Source: an uncultured Bacteroides sp. (GTDB taxonomy: Bacteria; Bacteroidota; Bacteroidia; Bacteroidales; Bacteroidaceae). From it: a DNA stretch of 64,000 nt. The DNA lies in contig NZ_OY782186.1 in the NCBI RefSeq assembly GCF_963677685.1, forward strand, positions 2,790,001 to 2,854,000. Reading direction: 5' to 3'. The position numbers and the translations under genes are program-made. How positions within the stretch are numbered: the first letter of the stretch is position 1; every line of letters begins with the position of its first letter. Below are positions 35,998 to 45,936 of the stretch, one piece after another. The notes below the pieces were generated by a model. It searched no databases, was not told where the DNA came from, and was given only the letters and a program-made list of their open reading frames with translations.

Positions 35998-38385
35998 CTA
36001 TTCCTCTTGAACACAACGTATCGGAGCACCACCTGAACGAATACCATCAAGATTCATTGGCTGAACACGCTCTTCAGTAAAATTTAAAACCATTGCATGT
36101 CTATCATTAGAATTATATGAAGAAGATGTCCAATAATAACCTATAGTCCCTATTCCCACTAGAACTGCATTAGAAAGAGTACGACAACCTACTGATGGCC
36201 AATAAAAAGTTGTTCCTGAAGTTGTTCCATCATTATAAAAGTTCCATCCTTTATCGTATGAACCTGATACAAGAAAATCATTTGTAGCAGATGCATTTAT
36301 ACCTGTAACAGTAAATTCTGTATAACCATCTGCTCTGGTAACCATCCATCCGGGAGGACAAGGGTCATAAATAGATTTGCTACCTGTTTCCTCATTAGGT
36401 GTTTTATCTGATAAATTGGGATTTCCCCACAGATTATCTCGTTGTTCTGAACGATTGACAGCATGAATCCAATCATTAATAGTTTCCTCTGATTTTATAA
36501 AATGTGTTGGGTGCTTTATTGCATAGGAAATACTTCCGGAAGCATCAGAGGCAACATCTGAAGGCAGCTTTGCTTCTGCATCAGCAGCACTCCCATCAAA
36601 CCATTCATAGCCCGAAGCATTCGTCGTTGTTATGCGAACACTTCCATAACTCGTGGTAGTAGTCCAGTCTGTAGCTCCCACAAAGGGATCTTTACGCCCC
36701 CATTGATAGTACAACCCCAATTCCCCGGGTACTCCCGAAGTAGTATAATTTGCAGCAGTCGCAGTAGTTCCCAAATTATACTTCATCATCTTAAATGAGC
36801 GCGAAGGTATAGAGTTATAACCCGGATAGGTTGATGTATCAATGGTACGTGTTCTGTAAGTATCATAGGTATTTGCATCATACACATTCGGAGCATAATC
36901 TGTTTTCCAAATATGCCAGCTCCAGAGAAGTATACCGTTAGCATCCTTTACACCTATTAAAGCATTACCATTGGTAGTATTGTTGGCTGTTTTAAAAAAT
37001 AAATAAGTATTATTTATTAATTTTAGGCTTCCATCTTCAATAACATCGCCTTTATTACCTGTTTCCCAAATAACAAAAGCTGAAGCCGGAGCCAAAGTAG
37101 TCGGTACAATAGCGGGAGCTTCTTGCGTAAAAGCAGTTCCATAATCTATTCCTGAAATAGTAGCAGCCGGCGTTGTTTTACCATTTCCCATTACAGTTGC
37201 ATTAAATTGGTAAGTCTGAGCAGCCTGATTAACAATATAACAGTTAGCCGTAGCTGCCTGCCCATAATTATCCAAGGAAAGATTTTTTGGAAATGAAATC
37301 CGGGCATCCGATTCATTCAACCCTTTAATAGTCATGGATATTGCATAAGAAGTATTACGGTTCAGATTGAAATCTGTGGTGAGGTTATTGCCCGGATAAA
37401 AGCGATAAGTTGCATATTCCACTCTTCCATTGCTAAAAGTGTAAATACCTTCCACTTCAATATAAGTACTATATGCAGGTGCATTAATTTTAGTCTTATT
37501 TTCTTGAGCCTCAATGGAAGCAACAGTACCTTTTAAATTCTCCGGAACATACCATGTGATGACATTACCCGAAGTATAAGAAGATTCAGTTGCATAGTCA
37601 ATATATTTATCCGCATCAGCAGGTGCATTGCCAGGATAAACACCTGTAGGATTTTCTAATTGAGTAACATTTGCTACTGAATAAAGACGAACAGACTGTA
37701 TAGAAAAAGCATCACTCGTATTTTGAAGATTTACTGTGCAGCTAAAAGTTATCTTAGCTGCCAAACGAATTAAAGAGATCGTATATAAACCGGGCATGGC
37801 TGTACCGGTATAACTACCTACCATAGGCAAATCCGATCCCGTAACCACAGAAGACTCTGTAGCCATATCATAAAGAGAGTTTTGAAATTCCTGCAAAGTA
37901 GTAGTATTAGCTGCGTATCGGTCTCTTATATCTCCAAGATTAGCTACCACGTAGATCGTCTGCATGCTTGAACTTTCGCTCAGGGAGGTTATAAGTTCCA
38001 TACTAGGCAGTGGATCGTAATATTCATCTTTAATCAATTTGGAAGTAGACTCAGTTCCATCAAATTGAAAAACACAAACTTCATGTACAAGAGATTCATC
38101 CACACCTGTAGATCCTTTTGTATCAGGAGTTTTATCAAAGAACTGCCCTCCCATACTAACAGCTAATGCAGTGCCTTGCTCATCCGAAACATTTGCTCTC
38201 GAAAATGCAGAAGATTTCATCATTACCGGCTTCAGGGTAAAATGCATCTCCACACTTTTCCCCTTTCCGATAATCTTTTGCCAATCATCTCCACTGCATG
38301 ATAAAAGTAACACAAGCGTTAAACTTATTGCAAGGGCTTTATTTAATCTATTTTTATTTAATATCATAACATTCTTTGACTTCAA
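35998..38385 (-). CDS. Fimbrial tip-like lipoprotein with FISUMP-type C-terminus
   Basis: Large exported protein (795 aa), last in the fimbrial operon. The signal peptide ends in lipobox LLLSC (Cys about 30). An Mfa-like/DUF4906-type beta region follows; AFSRANVSDEQG could be an arginine-protease maturation site as in other type V pilins. The C-terminal 250 residues resemble the Fibrobacter major paralogous (FISUMP) domain, with GLYYQWGRKDPF, SIYDPCPPGWMV, YYWTSSSYNSNDRHAMVLNF and APIRCVQEE. This C-type-lectin-like end is common on type V pilus tips and could bind the adhesion target. An internal ATG at 38367 is an alternative start. Confidence 0.8.
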   Translation of the reverse strand: MKSKNVMILNKNRLNKALAISLTLVLLLSCSGDDWQKIIGKGKSVEMHFTLKPVMMKSSAFSRANVSDEQGTALAVSMGGQFFDKTPDTKGSTGVDESLVHEVCVFQFDGTESTSKLIKDEYYDPLPSMELITSLSESSSMQTIYVVANLGDIRDRYAANTTTLQEFQNSLYDMATESSVVTGSDLPMVGSYTGTAMPGLYTISLIRLAAKITFSCTVNLQNTSDAFSIQSVRLYSVANVTQLENPTGVYPGNAPADADKYIDYATESSYTSGNVITWYVPENLKGTVASIEAQENKTKINAPAYSTYIEVEGIYTFSNGRVEYATYRFYPGNNLTTDFNLNRNTSYAISMTIKGLNESDARISFPKNLSLDNYGQAATANCYIVNQAAQTYQFNATVMGNGKTTPAATISGIDYGTAFTQEAPAIVPTTLAPASAFVIWETGNKGDVIEDGSLKLINNTYLFFKTANNTTNGNALIGVKDANGILLWSWHIWKTDYAPNVYDANTYDTYRTRTIDTSTYPGYNSIPSRSFKMMKYNLGTTATAANYTTSGVPGELGLYYQWGRKDPFVGATDWTTTTSYGSVRITTTNASGYEWFDGSAADAEAKLPSDVASDASGSISYAIKHPTHFIKSEETINDWIHAVNRSEQRDNLWGNPNLSDKTPNEETGSKSIYDPCPPGWMVTRADGYTEFTVTGINASATNDFLVSGSYDKGWNFYNDGTTSGTTFYWPSVGCRTLSNAVLVGIGTIGYYWTSSSYNSNDRHAMVLNFTEERVQPMNLDGIRSGGAPIRCVQEE

Positions 38386-38394
38386 CTTATTTTG

Positions 38395-40398
38395 CTATTC
38401 TTTAACACAACGGACAGCATAACCATAACTTCGACGAGTCGTACCAGAAGCAAAAGAAGCCTTATCCATAAAGACACAATAACTTCTAAAAGAACGACTT
38501 AAAGTAGCAGTCAAGTAACCTCCTCCGTGGATTAAATCAGATAATGCACCAGTATACGTGCGTCCTCCTGTAAACGGATAGAAGGCAATATTAACCTCAT
38601 TTTTCGTAAAAGAAAAACCATAAGATTCATATGTAGCCCCATAGTTATAAGGATCATAAGAATAGAACGCTTCACTAGACACTACAAGCAAATATGTCCA
38701 AGGAGTATAATATATTGCTCCACCACTCATATAAGTAAGTGGGACACGCCACCCCTGAGGACAAGGATCATAGACCGTTTTCTTACCTTCTTGAGTATTC
38801 CATAAATACCGATAATCACTCTCCAACCAATTGAATAAATTACTGATATATGTAATTGGATGCCGGACAGATTGTGTTAGTCCTAAAGTGTTAGAAACCT
38901 GAACACTTGTAACTTCTCCATAAAGAGTCGGTTCCGTCTCTGTCCAATCGCTACTATTTGGAAAAGGGTCTTTACGCCCCCATTGATATAATAATCCAAC
39001 GGTTCCTATATCTCCTTTTAGATTAGAAGTAGCCCCCAGATTCCTATCCATAAACACATAATCACGAAACTCATTCGTTATCAAATCAGTAGCTCCTGTA
39101 TTCGGATCATAATCCGTTACCCAAATATGCCAGGACCACAGTATAGAATCTGAACTATTTTTGATAGCAATAACAGCGTTACCGCCACTATTCTCGGCAA
39201 GGCTATTGGCAGTCACTGTAAAATAACCAGCCGGTCCTGTGCCGGTACTGTTGCTAAGAGTGACTAAACCGGAAACACTCTCCCACAACACACTGGTCTT
39301 CCAATTCGTGGTAGAAGAGATCTGTGTATAAGTGCCATTAGCACTTAATGTAGCATCATCTATCGCAAGGGTACTTTCATTTGCCCGAGATACAGGAATA
39401 TCAACCGAACTTCCGGCAGGAAGCATATAACAATTAGAAGTTGGCAGACCTAATTCAGTATCCAGACTGACAGGATTATTCCAAGTACCCTGCGAAACTA
39501 AATTTAAAACAATCTGATCTCCATATAATTTCAACAAATAGATATACTCCTTCCCTTTTTCATAGACAATATCCGGAACGGCAACTGTCATTGTACGAGC
39601 GGTAGAATGGCCATTGAAATGCGCTGTTAGCGTTAATTGGAGCGAGCCGGCACTCTTGGGCAATACAATTGCAGAAGCCGATGCTTTCCATGCGTCAATA
39701 GCATCCGCAGTAAAATCCGAAGTAGTGAGAGTTAAGACTCCATTTTTTTCTGTGTTGACGGGTAAATCAGAAGCTATAGTTGCCCCTACCATCGGGGTAG
39801 TAGAAAGATTTTCCAATTTTAATTCATCAATAATCACACTCTTAACAGAAGTGGCCCCTCGGTCTATATTAAAAGTCAATTTAACACATTTCCTCTCCAA
39901 CGTGGTGAGTGCTACCGTTTGTGCATTATTATTGGCATCAATAACTATATTTTCTGTTAGTGAAGTTGCATAATCACGCCCGTTGGGCACATTCACAGTA
40001 GCTCCACCCGTACGAGTTACTTTCAAAGCCGGAGTTATAGCGTAAAAATCATAGACTCCCGAACGAAGAACCATTTCTGTACCTGTATCCGAAGTCTTAT
40101 TTCCATTGTCGTCTGTTATACACGGATTTAGACTTCCATCAGAAGAGACTGCATAGGTGTTTTCTGTAATGTACGTATCTACAGAAAGATTAGCAGAACT
40201 TCCCACGCGTTGATATACCAAAACACGCATGGTAGCACCTGCATCCAATGTAGAACGAGTGGAAGAGTTATTCTGAGCCACAATGCCAGGCATAGTGAAA
40301 TTTATCGCCATGAACTGTTTATTTGATGATTGGCTATCATCTATACAGGCAATACTTCCTATTATCAATAAAAAAAGCAAGAGATATTTATTCTTCAT
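38395..40398 (-). CDS. Fimbrial accessory/tip lipoprotein with FISUMP-type C-terminus
   Basis: Exported lipoprotein of 667 aa with lipobox IGSIACIDD (Cys about 18). The N-terminal half is fimbrillin-like: SSTRSTLDAGATMRVLVYQR has the Arg-X cleavage position and following strand seen in FimA/Mfa proteins. The C-terminal part again has the FISUMP pattern (LLYQWGRKDPFPNSSDW, TVYDPCPQGWRVPL, RSYGYAVRCVKE). It is paralogous to the 795-residue neighbour 9 bp downstream, although the middle parts differ. Likely a minor pilus component or tip adhesin exported with the fimbria. Confidence 0.8.
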   Translation of the reverse strand: MKNKYLLLFLLIIGSIACIDDSQSSNKQFMAINFTMPGIVAQNNSSTRSTLDAGATMRVLVYQRVGSSANLSVDTYITENTYAVSSDGSLNPCITDDNGNKTSDTGTEMVLRSGVYDFYAITPALKVTRTGGATVNVPNGRDYATSLTENIVIDANNNAQTVALTTLERKCVKLTFNIDRGATSVKSVIIDELKLENLSTTPMVGATIASDLPVNTEKNGVLTLTTSDFTADAIDAWKASASAIVLPKSAGSLQLTLTAHFNGHSTARTMTVAVPDIVYEKGKEYIYLLKLYGDQIVLNLVSQGTWNNPVSLDTELGLPTSNCYMLPAGSSVDIPVSRANESTLAIDDATLSANGTYTQISSTTNWKTSVLWESVSGLVTLSNSTGTGPAGYFTVTANSLAENSGGNAVIAIKNSSDSILWSWHIWVTDYDPNTGATDLITNEFRDYVFMDRNLGATSNLKGDIGTVGLLYQWGRKDPFPNSSDWTETEPTLYGEVTSVQVSNTLGLTQSVRHPITYISNLFNWLESDYRYLWNTQEGKKTVYDPCPQGWRVPLTYMSGGAIYYTPWTYLLVVSSEAFYSYDPYNYGATYESYGFSFTKNEVNIAFYPFTGGRTYTGALSDLIHGGGYLTATLSRSFRSYCVFMDKASFASGTTRRSYGYAVRCVKE

Positions 40399-40462
40399 TT
40401 CGTTTACAGGTACATTGTTGCTTGAAATGTTTTGCTAATTATTTATTTTCTTAACCTTTTTA

Positions 40463-41377
40463 TTATTGTACACCTACAGGAGTTTCAATTGTTGTAGATG
40501 ACCAATCTGTGATAGTTGCTGTAGGACTGATACCAGTAGATTTAAATAACAAACTGATTACATAGGCTGTACCTGCTGCATATGCTTGAGAAGGCAAGGC
40601 AACTGTTTGGGTACCTCCCTTTACTGTAGTTACATCTATGCTCAAACCTGTTGCGGGTGGAATCATTGCGTAACCGCAAGATACTGCTGAAGTAGAACCT
40701 ACTGCTAGAGTTGCTGAAGTTTCGGACATTGACACTTCAGCATTGGATTCTGGGAAAGTGACTGTAGAAGGTAAGGTAATTTTACAGACAGAGGGCTGTG
40801 ATTTAATTTTTATAGCAGCAGTGATATCACCCCATAAATTTAATGCATCATCATCTTCAGCATAAGCTTTAATCTGTATTTGAGTAAGCTGATGTGCGAA
40901 AGTAAGCGCATTAAAATGACTAGTTTTACTGCCTGAAACTTCGCTACTAAGCATAATGTCTGTGCTTCCGTCTAATAATGTATAAGTAATCACTCCTGAA
41001 GCGGGGGTAGCCGCAGGATACCAACTTACTAATTTTGTACTATATCCGTTAGCCTGGTAATATTGTGTAGTACTGAAAGCTATTGTTCCGCCTGTACTAA
41101 CGGTAGCTGCTAAAGCTGAAGATAAGGTGCTGTATTGGGGATATGGGGGTGTGCCATCAGTAGCATCAAGTCTGGCAAGGCTGACATTAAGCGCACTTGC
41201 CAGTGATGTGCCTGAAATCACTCCACCACCTCTAGTACTAGTTTCTATACTTTGAATACCTGCATTCAATTTAATTTCCACCGGATCGGTTGTATTTGTT
41301 CCGCTTTGCGGTTCATTGTCCGAAGAGCAAGCTGCCAAGAGCAGTAAGGACAATGAGAATAAAGTCACTTTTTTCAT
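40463..41377 (-). CDS. Fimbrillin family protein (accessory subunit)
   Basis: Lipoprotein precursor of 304 aa with lipobox LLLAACSSD (Cys 17). Residues matching the Mfa-like/fimbrillin domain include STRGGGVISGTSLASALNVS, a candidate Arg cleavage site, then FNALTFAHQLTQIQIKAYAE, typical of the first beta sandwich (ThxlAqi motif). The C-terminus (TITDWSSTT) has the W(S/N/D) end common in fimbrillins. Probably an accessory fimbrial subunit between anchor and tip. 47 bp downstream of the fimB-like gene. Confidence 0.87.
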   Translation of the reverse strand: MKKVTLFSLSLLLLAACSSDNEPQSGTNTTDPVEIKLNAGIQSIETSTRGGGVISGTSLASALNVSLARLDATDGTPPYPQYSTLSSALAATVSTGGTIAFSTTQYYQANGYSTKLVSWYPAATPASGVITYTLLDGSTDIMLSSEVSGSKTSHFNALTFAHQLTQIQIKAYAEDDDALNLWGDITAAIKIKSQPSVCKITLPSTVTFPESNAEVSMSETSATLAVGSTSAVSCGYAMIPPATGLSIDVTTVKGGTQTVALPSQAYAAGTAYVISLLFKSTGISPTATITDWSSTTIETPVGVQ

Positions 41378-41424
41378 GTTATCGTTCTTTTTTAATTTAT
41401 TGTTTCTATATACTTTCTATTCTT

Positions 41425-42354
41425 TTACATTTGCGTATCCTGATCAACCTGATCCCAATCAGATATTTCAACCGAGACTTTGACTCTCGCATGACTAAAG
41501 TCGATGTTCACATCAATCTGTTTTCCTGCCGGAGCCTGCAAGGGGTCCCCCTGATCATCAGTGGAAGTGGTGAAAATCTTCTCTTCTCCCTTATACAGGT
41601 CGATAGACAGAGCCGCGTTTGATTCGGTGGGAAAGACCCTGAAAGCAGGAGCATAAAGGTCTCCCAGAGACGAGGTTTGAATATCCGGTTCATAACCCGC
41701 ATCCCCTCCGGTGGGGTTACCCAGAAAATTAAGGGCATTGCCCGCTCCGCGAACCACAATCCGATAAGCTTCTCCCTGCTGAGCCTGACCGAAATAGTCG
41801 CTCAAAGAATAGGTCTTGATGCTTACAGCTGCCGACATGCGTTCCAACACCAGCGTAGCAGTACTCTCGTTCATCCCCCTGGTGGTAGCATCCTCGTTTC
41901 CGGAGAACTCTACACGACTGTAAAATAGATCCGTAGAGGGCAGGTTGTTACCGTTCACCCGTTGAAGTAACTGTACCCGGGCATCTTTAAGAGAGGTGCC
42001 CACAGTGAGTCCGGAGAGCTGCAAACTGTCCATTTTGAGATTCCCCCAGGCTACCAGGGTCACACTCTTTCCATACTCCTCACCCAAAAGAAAATCGGTG
42101 GAAGTGCCCTCAGGAATAATTCGCACAAAACCCTTCTGATCAAACAGGTAAAGCTTTACCGAAGTTACTGTTCCCGAAGTGGTAATGTCATTGCCTTCCG
42201 TATCCACCACCTTGACCGAGAGGCTGTATTGCACACAACCGTTTACATCCTCTCGCACACACCCGCTTGGAAGCAGAGCAATGCAGATAAGACAGGCTAA
42301 AAGCACAATCCCTTCTGGCAAAATAGAGCTTATATGTATTGGTTTGGTTTTCAA
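41425..42354 (-). CDS. FimB/Mfa2 family fimbrial anchor
   Basis: Lipoprotein of 309 aa with lipobox LLPSGCVRED (Cys about 32), followed by the family start NGCVQYSLSVKVVDTEGNDI and KLYLFDQKGFV. Mfa2/FimB proteins cap the base of the growing fimbria and fix it to the outer membrane, limiting its length. No arginine maturation site is obvious near the start of the mature protein, as expected for an anchor that keeps its lipid. It starts 34 bp after the major fimbrillin gene ends. G+C is high: 32 of 60 bases in 41521-41580. Confidence 0.9.
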   Translation of the reverse strand: MKTKPIHISSILPEGIVLLACLICIALLPSGCVREDVNGCVQYSLSVKVVDTEGNDITTSGTVTSVKLYLFDQKGFVRIIPEGTSTDFLLGEEYGKSVTLVAWGNLKMDSLQLSGLTVGTSLKDARVQLLQRVNGNNLPSTDLFYSRVEFSGNEDATTRGMNESTATLVLERMSAAVSIKTYSLSDYFGQAQQGEAYRIVVRGAGNALNFLGNPTGGDAGYEPDIQTSSLGDLYAPAFRVFPTESNAALSIDLYKGEEKIFTTSTDDQGDPLQAPAGKQIDVNIDFSHARVKVSVEISDWDQVDQDTQM

Positions 42355-42388
42355 CCTTTGTTTTTTGTTATCAGATTATTCTTCCTAA

Positions 42389-43618
42389 TTAATAGATTAT
42401 CACATCCTGCAGGAAAGTGAGTTCCCATTCATCCACGCTCACAGAAAGCTGCATGCTTACCGGCTCAATATCCTCATCGGGAGAATCGGCACCGATACCT
42501 TTGATCGTAGCGGTGATGGCATAATCCCTGTTGCGGGCAATGGTGGAAGTACCTCCTCCTGTGCCTTCGATATTCGTACCCGTTTGTGCCTTATTTACAA
42601 CAATAGGATAATAAACCCGCTTTTCGCTGTAAGTCGTCCCGCTGCCGTCCGTATCAAAAAGTCCCGAGATTACCAGTTTTGTAGGGTTGGTAGTGCTGTT
42701 GTTGGCAAAGGTATAAAACCAGTGAGGGGTAGTGACCGAAGCCGAAGGTGTGGAAAGCTCATCAAGCAGATAATCTGTGCCGGTTGTCCATGTTCCTGCG
42801 CTCACTGTTCCGCCATTAAGCCATGCAGGAGAGGTTGGCATGGTAGTAGTAGCATCTCCTGTAGCCACTTTAGAAACACCGGAAGCATTATATAGGAATA
42901 TCTTGTCGGTCTTGAAAGTGGCATTGTTATATTGACCACCTGCATCGAAAGCGGTTTTGATGTTTGATACTGAGACCCGGGCTACCAAGCGGCTCAGGGT
43001 GACTGAAGCGTTGGTGGTGACTCCTGGTTGTAAAACCACTCCAGTGGTTTGTCCCGACATGGGCAGGTTATCCGAGCTCTGTACTCCGCCCAGGGCTGTT
43101 ACTCCCAAAGATACCGTCCGGGCAAGAAAAGCCTCTTTGGTGGCTGCTCCAGCAAAAGTACCTGAGGGAGCATTGGCTACCACAACAACATCACACGTGC
43201 CTTCAGTGCAATTAATAGTCGAGATTGTGCTGCCGGAAATGCTAGGTTCGGCAATGGTATTCACACTACCGTCAGCATTGAAAACCCCTACGGCAAGTGT
43301 CTTTATATTATCCTCCGCCGTAGGTAAAGTGCTGCCCGAAGCTCTTGTTTGTGCAGACACACCTGCAGTTTTTGCTTCTGAACTGCCTTCGAGGGTTAAT
43401 TTCAAAGAGGCTGTCTTATCAGTTACAGTGCCTAGTTCACTTTTATCTGACGAACAAGACCAAAGCAATGAGCAGAGAGTAAGCACAAATAAGAACGGTA
43501 GAGTCTGAAAAGGTCTGTTTCTTCTTTTCTGAATAAAAGACGAAGATTTTAGTTGCTGCTTCTCTCTCATCTCTGGCATAATACTTGCTTTCCTGTTTGT
43601 TATATCATTTGTTTTCAT
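42389..43618 (-). CDS. FimA/Mfa1-type major fimbrillin
   Basis: Probable structural subunit of a type V pilus (409 aa). Lipobox SLLWSCSSDK (Cys 55) after a long signal region; true start may be an internal Met at residue 14 or 17. The propeptide ends at R92 in AQTRASGST, and DNIKTLAVGVFNADGSVN follows, as in P. gingivalis FimA and Mfa1. There, Arg-protease cleavage frees the groove for donor-strand polymerisation. A later segment (QTTGVVLQPGVTTNASVTLS, RLVARVSVSNI) and the C-terminal LSVSVDEWELTFL donor-strand-like end complete the fold. An arginine-specific protease is not encoded in this window. Confidence 0.88.
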   Translation of the reverse strand: MKTNDITNRKASIMPEMREKQQLKSSSFIQKRRNRPFQTLPFLFVLTLCSLLWSCSSDKSELGTVTDKTASLKLTLEGSSEAKTAGVSAQTRASGSTLPTAEDNIKTLAVGVFNADGSVNTIAEPSISGSTISTINCTEGTCDVVVVANAPSGTFAGAATKEAFLARTVSLGVTALGGVQSSDNLPMSGQTTGVVLQPGVTTNASVTLSRLVARVSVSNIKTAFDAGGQYNNATFKTDKIFLYNASGVSKVATGDATTTMPTSPAWLNGGTVSAGTWTTGTDYLLDELSTPSASVTTPHWFYTFANNSTTNPTKLVISGLFDTDGSGTTYSEKRVYYPIVVNKAQTGTNIEGTGGGTSTIARNRDYAITATIKGIGADSPDEDIEPVSMQLSVSVDEWELTFLQDVIIY

Positions 43619-43679
43619 AAGATTCTTTTTTGTCTATTTGTTCTTATTTTTTTCGATTTTCTATTTACTTTTTTTTCAG

Positions 43680-45164
43680 TTATTTCTTTTTCAATTCATC
43701 CAATGCCTGTTGCGCTTCTTTCACTCCTGCTGCTGCCGCCATCAGCAAATAAATCTCTGCTTTGTCACGGTTGCCTTCGAGCAGGTAAAGAATACCTAAG
43801 TTATTGTAAGCAGCAGGAAGTGTAGCATATTTATCCAGATAAGCATGAGCTTTCTTTGTATCTCGTTTGCTAAGAGCTACTGCCGCGGCATTAATCGCTG
43901 CTTGTGGACTGTCGGGGAAGAGACGAGCTGTCAGATCCATCGCGTCATTATACTCCGTGGAGCCTTTGGGATAGCTCATTGCAACAGCAAAAAACTCCGA
44001 GAGACTCAAAGAGTGGGAACCGGTCTCGAAGAGACGACGCCCCTGAGCTGTGTCCACTCCTTTACGGGTGTAGCTGATCGCATAACTCAGGCGTTTAACT
44101 TTGGGGAATATATTGGATTGCAAATAACGATATGGTAACCCATCGCCAAGCTCCATCAACATTCTCTCTCTGCCTTTGGTCAGCTCAACGCTGTTGATGA
44201 TGTCGCTTACCGCTTCACGCAAATTCATGTCAGAGGATTGCACCAATGAACGGATCGAATCCCAATCTTCAGCAGTCCAACTTACCTCGATGGGTGTTTT
44301 GCCTGCCACACGATTTTCACGCAAGTAATCCTTGAGTGAGAGTGCGCGCAGAGAAGCCTGCTTCTCATTTTTGTGCAAATGCCCTATTGGAGCACCATAA
44401 CCTCTCAAGCTTAGTTTGGTCACGCTCACCCCGTTTTGTTGCTGCAAGCCACGAACCGCTTCACGCAAACGATAATAAATCTCATAATTCTGTTTCTCGG
44501 TAGAAAGTCGGTCCAGTTGGTTATCCCCATCAAAAGAGATCACTCCTTTAAGCATAGAGAGGGTATCGTCTTCAGCGGCAGGGGCAACGATATTCACTAG
44601 GCTTAGGTAGCGAGTATCAATGTTTTCTTTGATTTGGGAAGTACGAGCCTTAGGCAGGGTGATGGCATCGGCAATTTTATCTTCAAACTCACGAGCAGGC
44701 TTACCGTTGCAGCCGCACTCACGACTGCTCATAAGCAATACCGCATTCTTCATCCATTCCCGATAAGGAATTTGAACTTTGTAAGAGAATTGTCTGCTAC
44801 TTTTTGGATCATTCTTGACCACCACGGCAGGAGCATTCACACGGGAATTATTCTTGGAATATTTTTTCCCGGCTAAAACCTCTTGCCGGTGATACACTTT
44901 TTGCTTTTGGATGCCGTTGACAAGAATGGAAGGAAGTTCCAAAGAGTGTTCGGGGCTTTTTAACAGGGGGGTCAGGGTTAATGACTCATTGGAGGCAAGC
45001 TTCAAACCTTCGTAGTTCACATTCATACGCACATGAAGATTACCTTCTGAAACATAAACCTCTTTACCCGTAAGGGAGATCTCTCCTTTGTACACCTCCT
45101 GAGCAAAAGCCGGAACAACCATCTGTTGCGCCAACAAAAACAATATTATAAGACTCTTTTTCAT
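43680..45164 (-). CDS. DUF3868 / OmpA-like fimbrial assembly protein
   Basis: Exported protein of 494 aa; signal peptide ends in PAFA|QEVYKG. The N-terminal DUF3868 domain starts VYKGEISLTGKEVYVSEGNL. In the middle, LSLRGYGAPIGHLHKNEKQA then SLRALSLKDYLREN resembles an OmpA C-terminal domain. The last 110 residues are TPR-like (AINAAAVALSKRDTKKAHAY; YNNLGILYLLEGNRDKAEIY). DUF3868 genes are regularly found upstream of fimA-like genes in Bacteroides; a periplasmic or outer-membrane role in fimbria assembly is likely but not shown. 61 bp upstream of the fimbrillin gene. Confidence 0.85.
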   Translation of the reverse strand: MKKSLIILFLLAQQMVVPAFAQEVYKGEISLTGKEVYVSEGNLHVRMNVNYEGLKLASNESLTLTPLLKSPEHSLELPSILVNGIQKQKVYHRQEVLAGKKYSKNNSRVNAPAVVVKNDPKSSRQFSYKVQIPYREWMKNAVLLMSSRECGCNGKPAREFEDKIADAITLPKARTSQIKENIDTRYLSLVNIVAPAAEDDTLSMLKGVISFDGDNQLDRLSTEKQNYEIYYRLREAVRGLQQQNGVSVTKLSLRGYGAPIGHLHKNEKQASLRALSLKDYLRENRVAGKTPIEVSWTAEDWDSIRSLVQSSDMNLREAVSDIINSVELTKGRERMLMELGDGLPYRYLQSNIFPKVKRLSYAISYTRKGVDTAQGRRLFETGSHSLSLSEFFAVAMSYPKGSTEYNDAMDLTARLFPDSPQAAINAAAVALSKRDTKKAHAYLDKYATLPAAYNNLGILYLLEGNRDKAEIYLLMAAAAGVKEAQQALDELKKK

Positions 45165-45348
45165 TATAGATTGACTATCGTTATTTCTATCTTGTTTTCT
45201 TTGTTTTTTTCTTATTCTTTTTATTATCCTATTCCCCTTTTCCTCTTTCTTTCACTCTTCTTTCTCTGCCTAAAGCCTTACTCTTTATAGTCAGGGTATT
45301 TTATATTTTAATAATCCATTTTCTTTTGGATAAAAGCTCTTACCTATT

Positions 45349-45930
45349 TTACCAAAGCATGTATACTACGGAAACGGCTGCTTTGGTAGGACCTAAATAA
45401 TTCTTATGACCGCTGCTAAGCTTTTCTCCGCAATGAGCGCAACGGTAACGGTCATAACTTGCCCGAACGTATCCCAATCCAAAAGTGGCTTCCAACCCCC
45501 AACGAGGAGAGAGTATCCACTGGTAACCGTAAGAGAGACCTGCACCCATCACTGAACCTTCATAACGCCAACTCTTCGTGCCTTTATATAATCCGGCGGG
45601 AAGATCCGTATCAGCAATGTTATACTCACCCGCCAATAAATGTATCCCCAAAAAATGCCCGCTAAAAGGATGACAAGCCCATAAACGCAACTCGGGTTGC
45701 ACCAGCCAATGCTTCCAACGTTTCAGACTCTCTTTGGAACCAAAGGGGTTGTAATGCAGCGAAACATCCACACTAAAACGACCGCCCAAAGATTGCTCGA
45801 AACTCACATTGGGAGAAAAGAACGCATTTGAAAGAAGGTCGCTCTTCACAGCCAGAGATTGACTCCAAACAGTAGAAGTCAAGCCAAAAAATGAGCATAG
45901 CAGCATGAGTGTTGTTATTCGTTTGATCAT
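45349..45930 (-). CDS. DUF3575 outer membrane protein
   Basis: Protein of 193 aa with a signal peptide ending near VWSQ and a small outer-membrane beta-barrel pattern of alternating hydrophobic strands (AVKSDLLSNAFFSPNVSFEQ; WGLEATFGLGYVRASYDRY; final TKAAVSVVYMLW with terminal aromatic). The FSVDVSLHYNPFGS segment is typical of DUF3575, a family coupled to DUF3868 in fimbrial loci. Two cysteines in CAHC are unusual for a barrel loop. It is separated from the DUF3868 gene by 184 bp of T/C-rich DNA without a visible terminator or promoter. Confidence 0.87.
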   Translation of the reverse strand: MIKRITTLMLLCSFFGLTSTVWSQSLAVKSDLLSNAFFSPNVSFEQSLGGRFSVDVSLHYNPFGSKESLKRWKHWLVQPELRLWACHPFSGHFLGIHLLAGEYNIADTDLPAGLYKGTKSWRYEGSVMGAGLSYGYQWILSPRWGLEATFGLGYVRASYDRYRCAHCGEKLSSGHKNYLGPTKAAVSVVYMLW

Positions 45931-45936
45931 AACGTA

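Noticed and set aside
42957..43508. 183-codon plus-strand frame inside the fimbrillin gene
   Set aside because: The opposite frame encodes a fimbrillin with lipobox and conserved strands; the frame exists because the fimbrillin codons are Thr/Ala/Val-rich and rarely give stops on the other strand.
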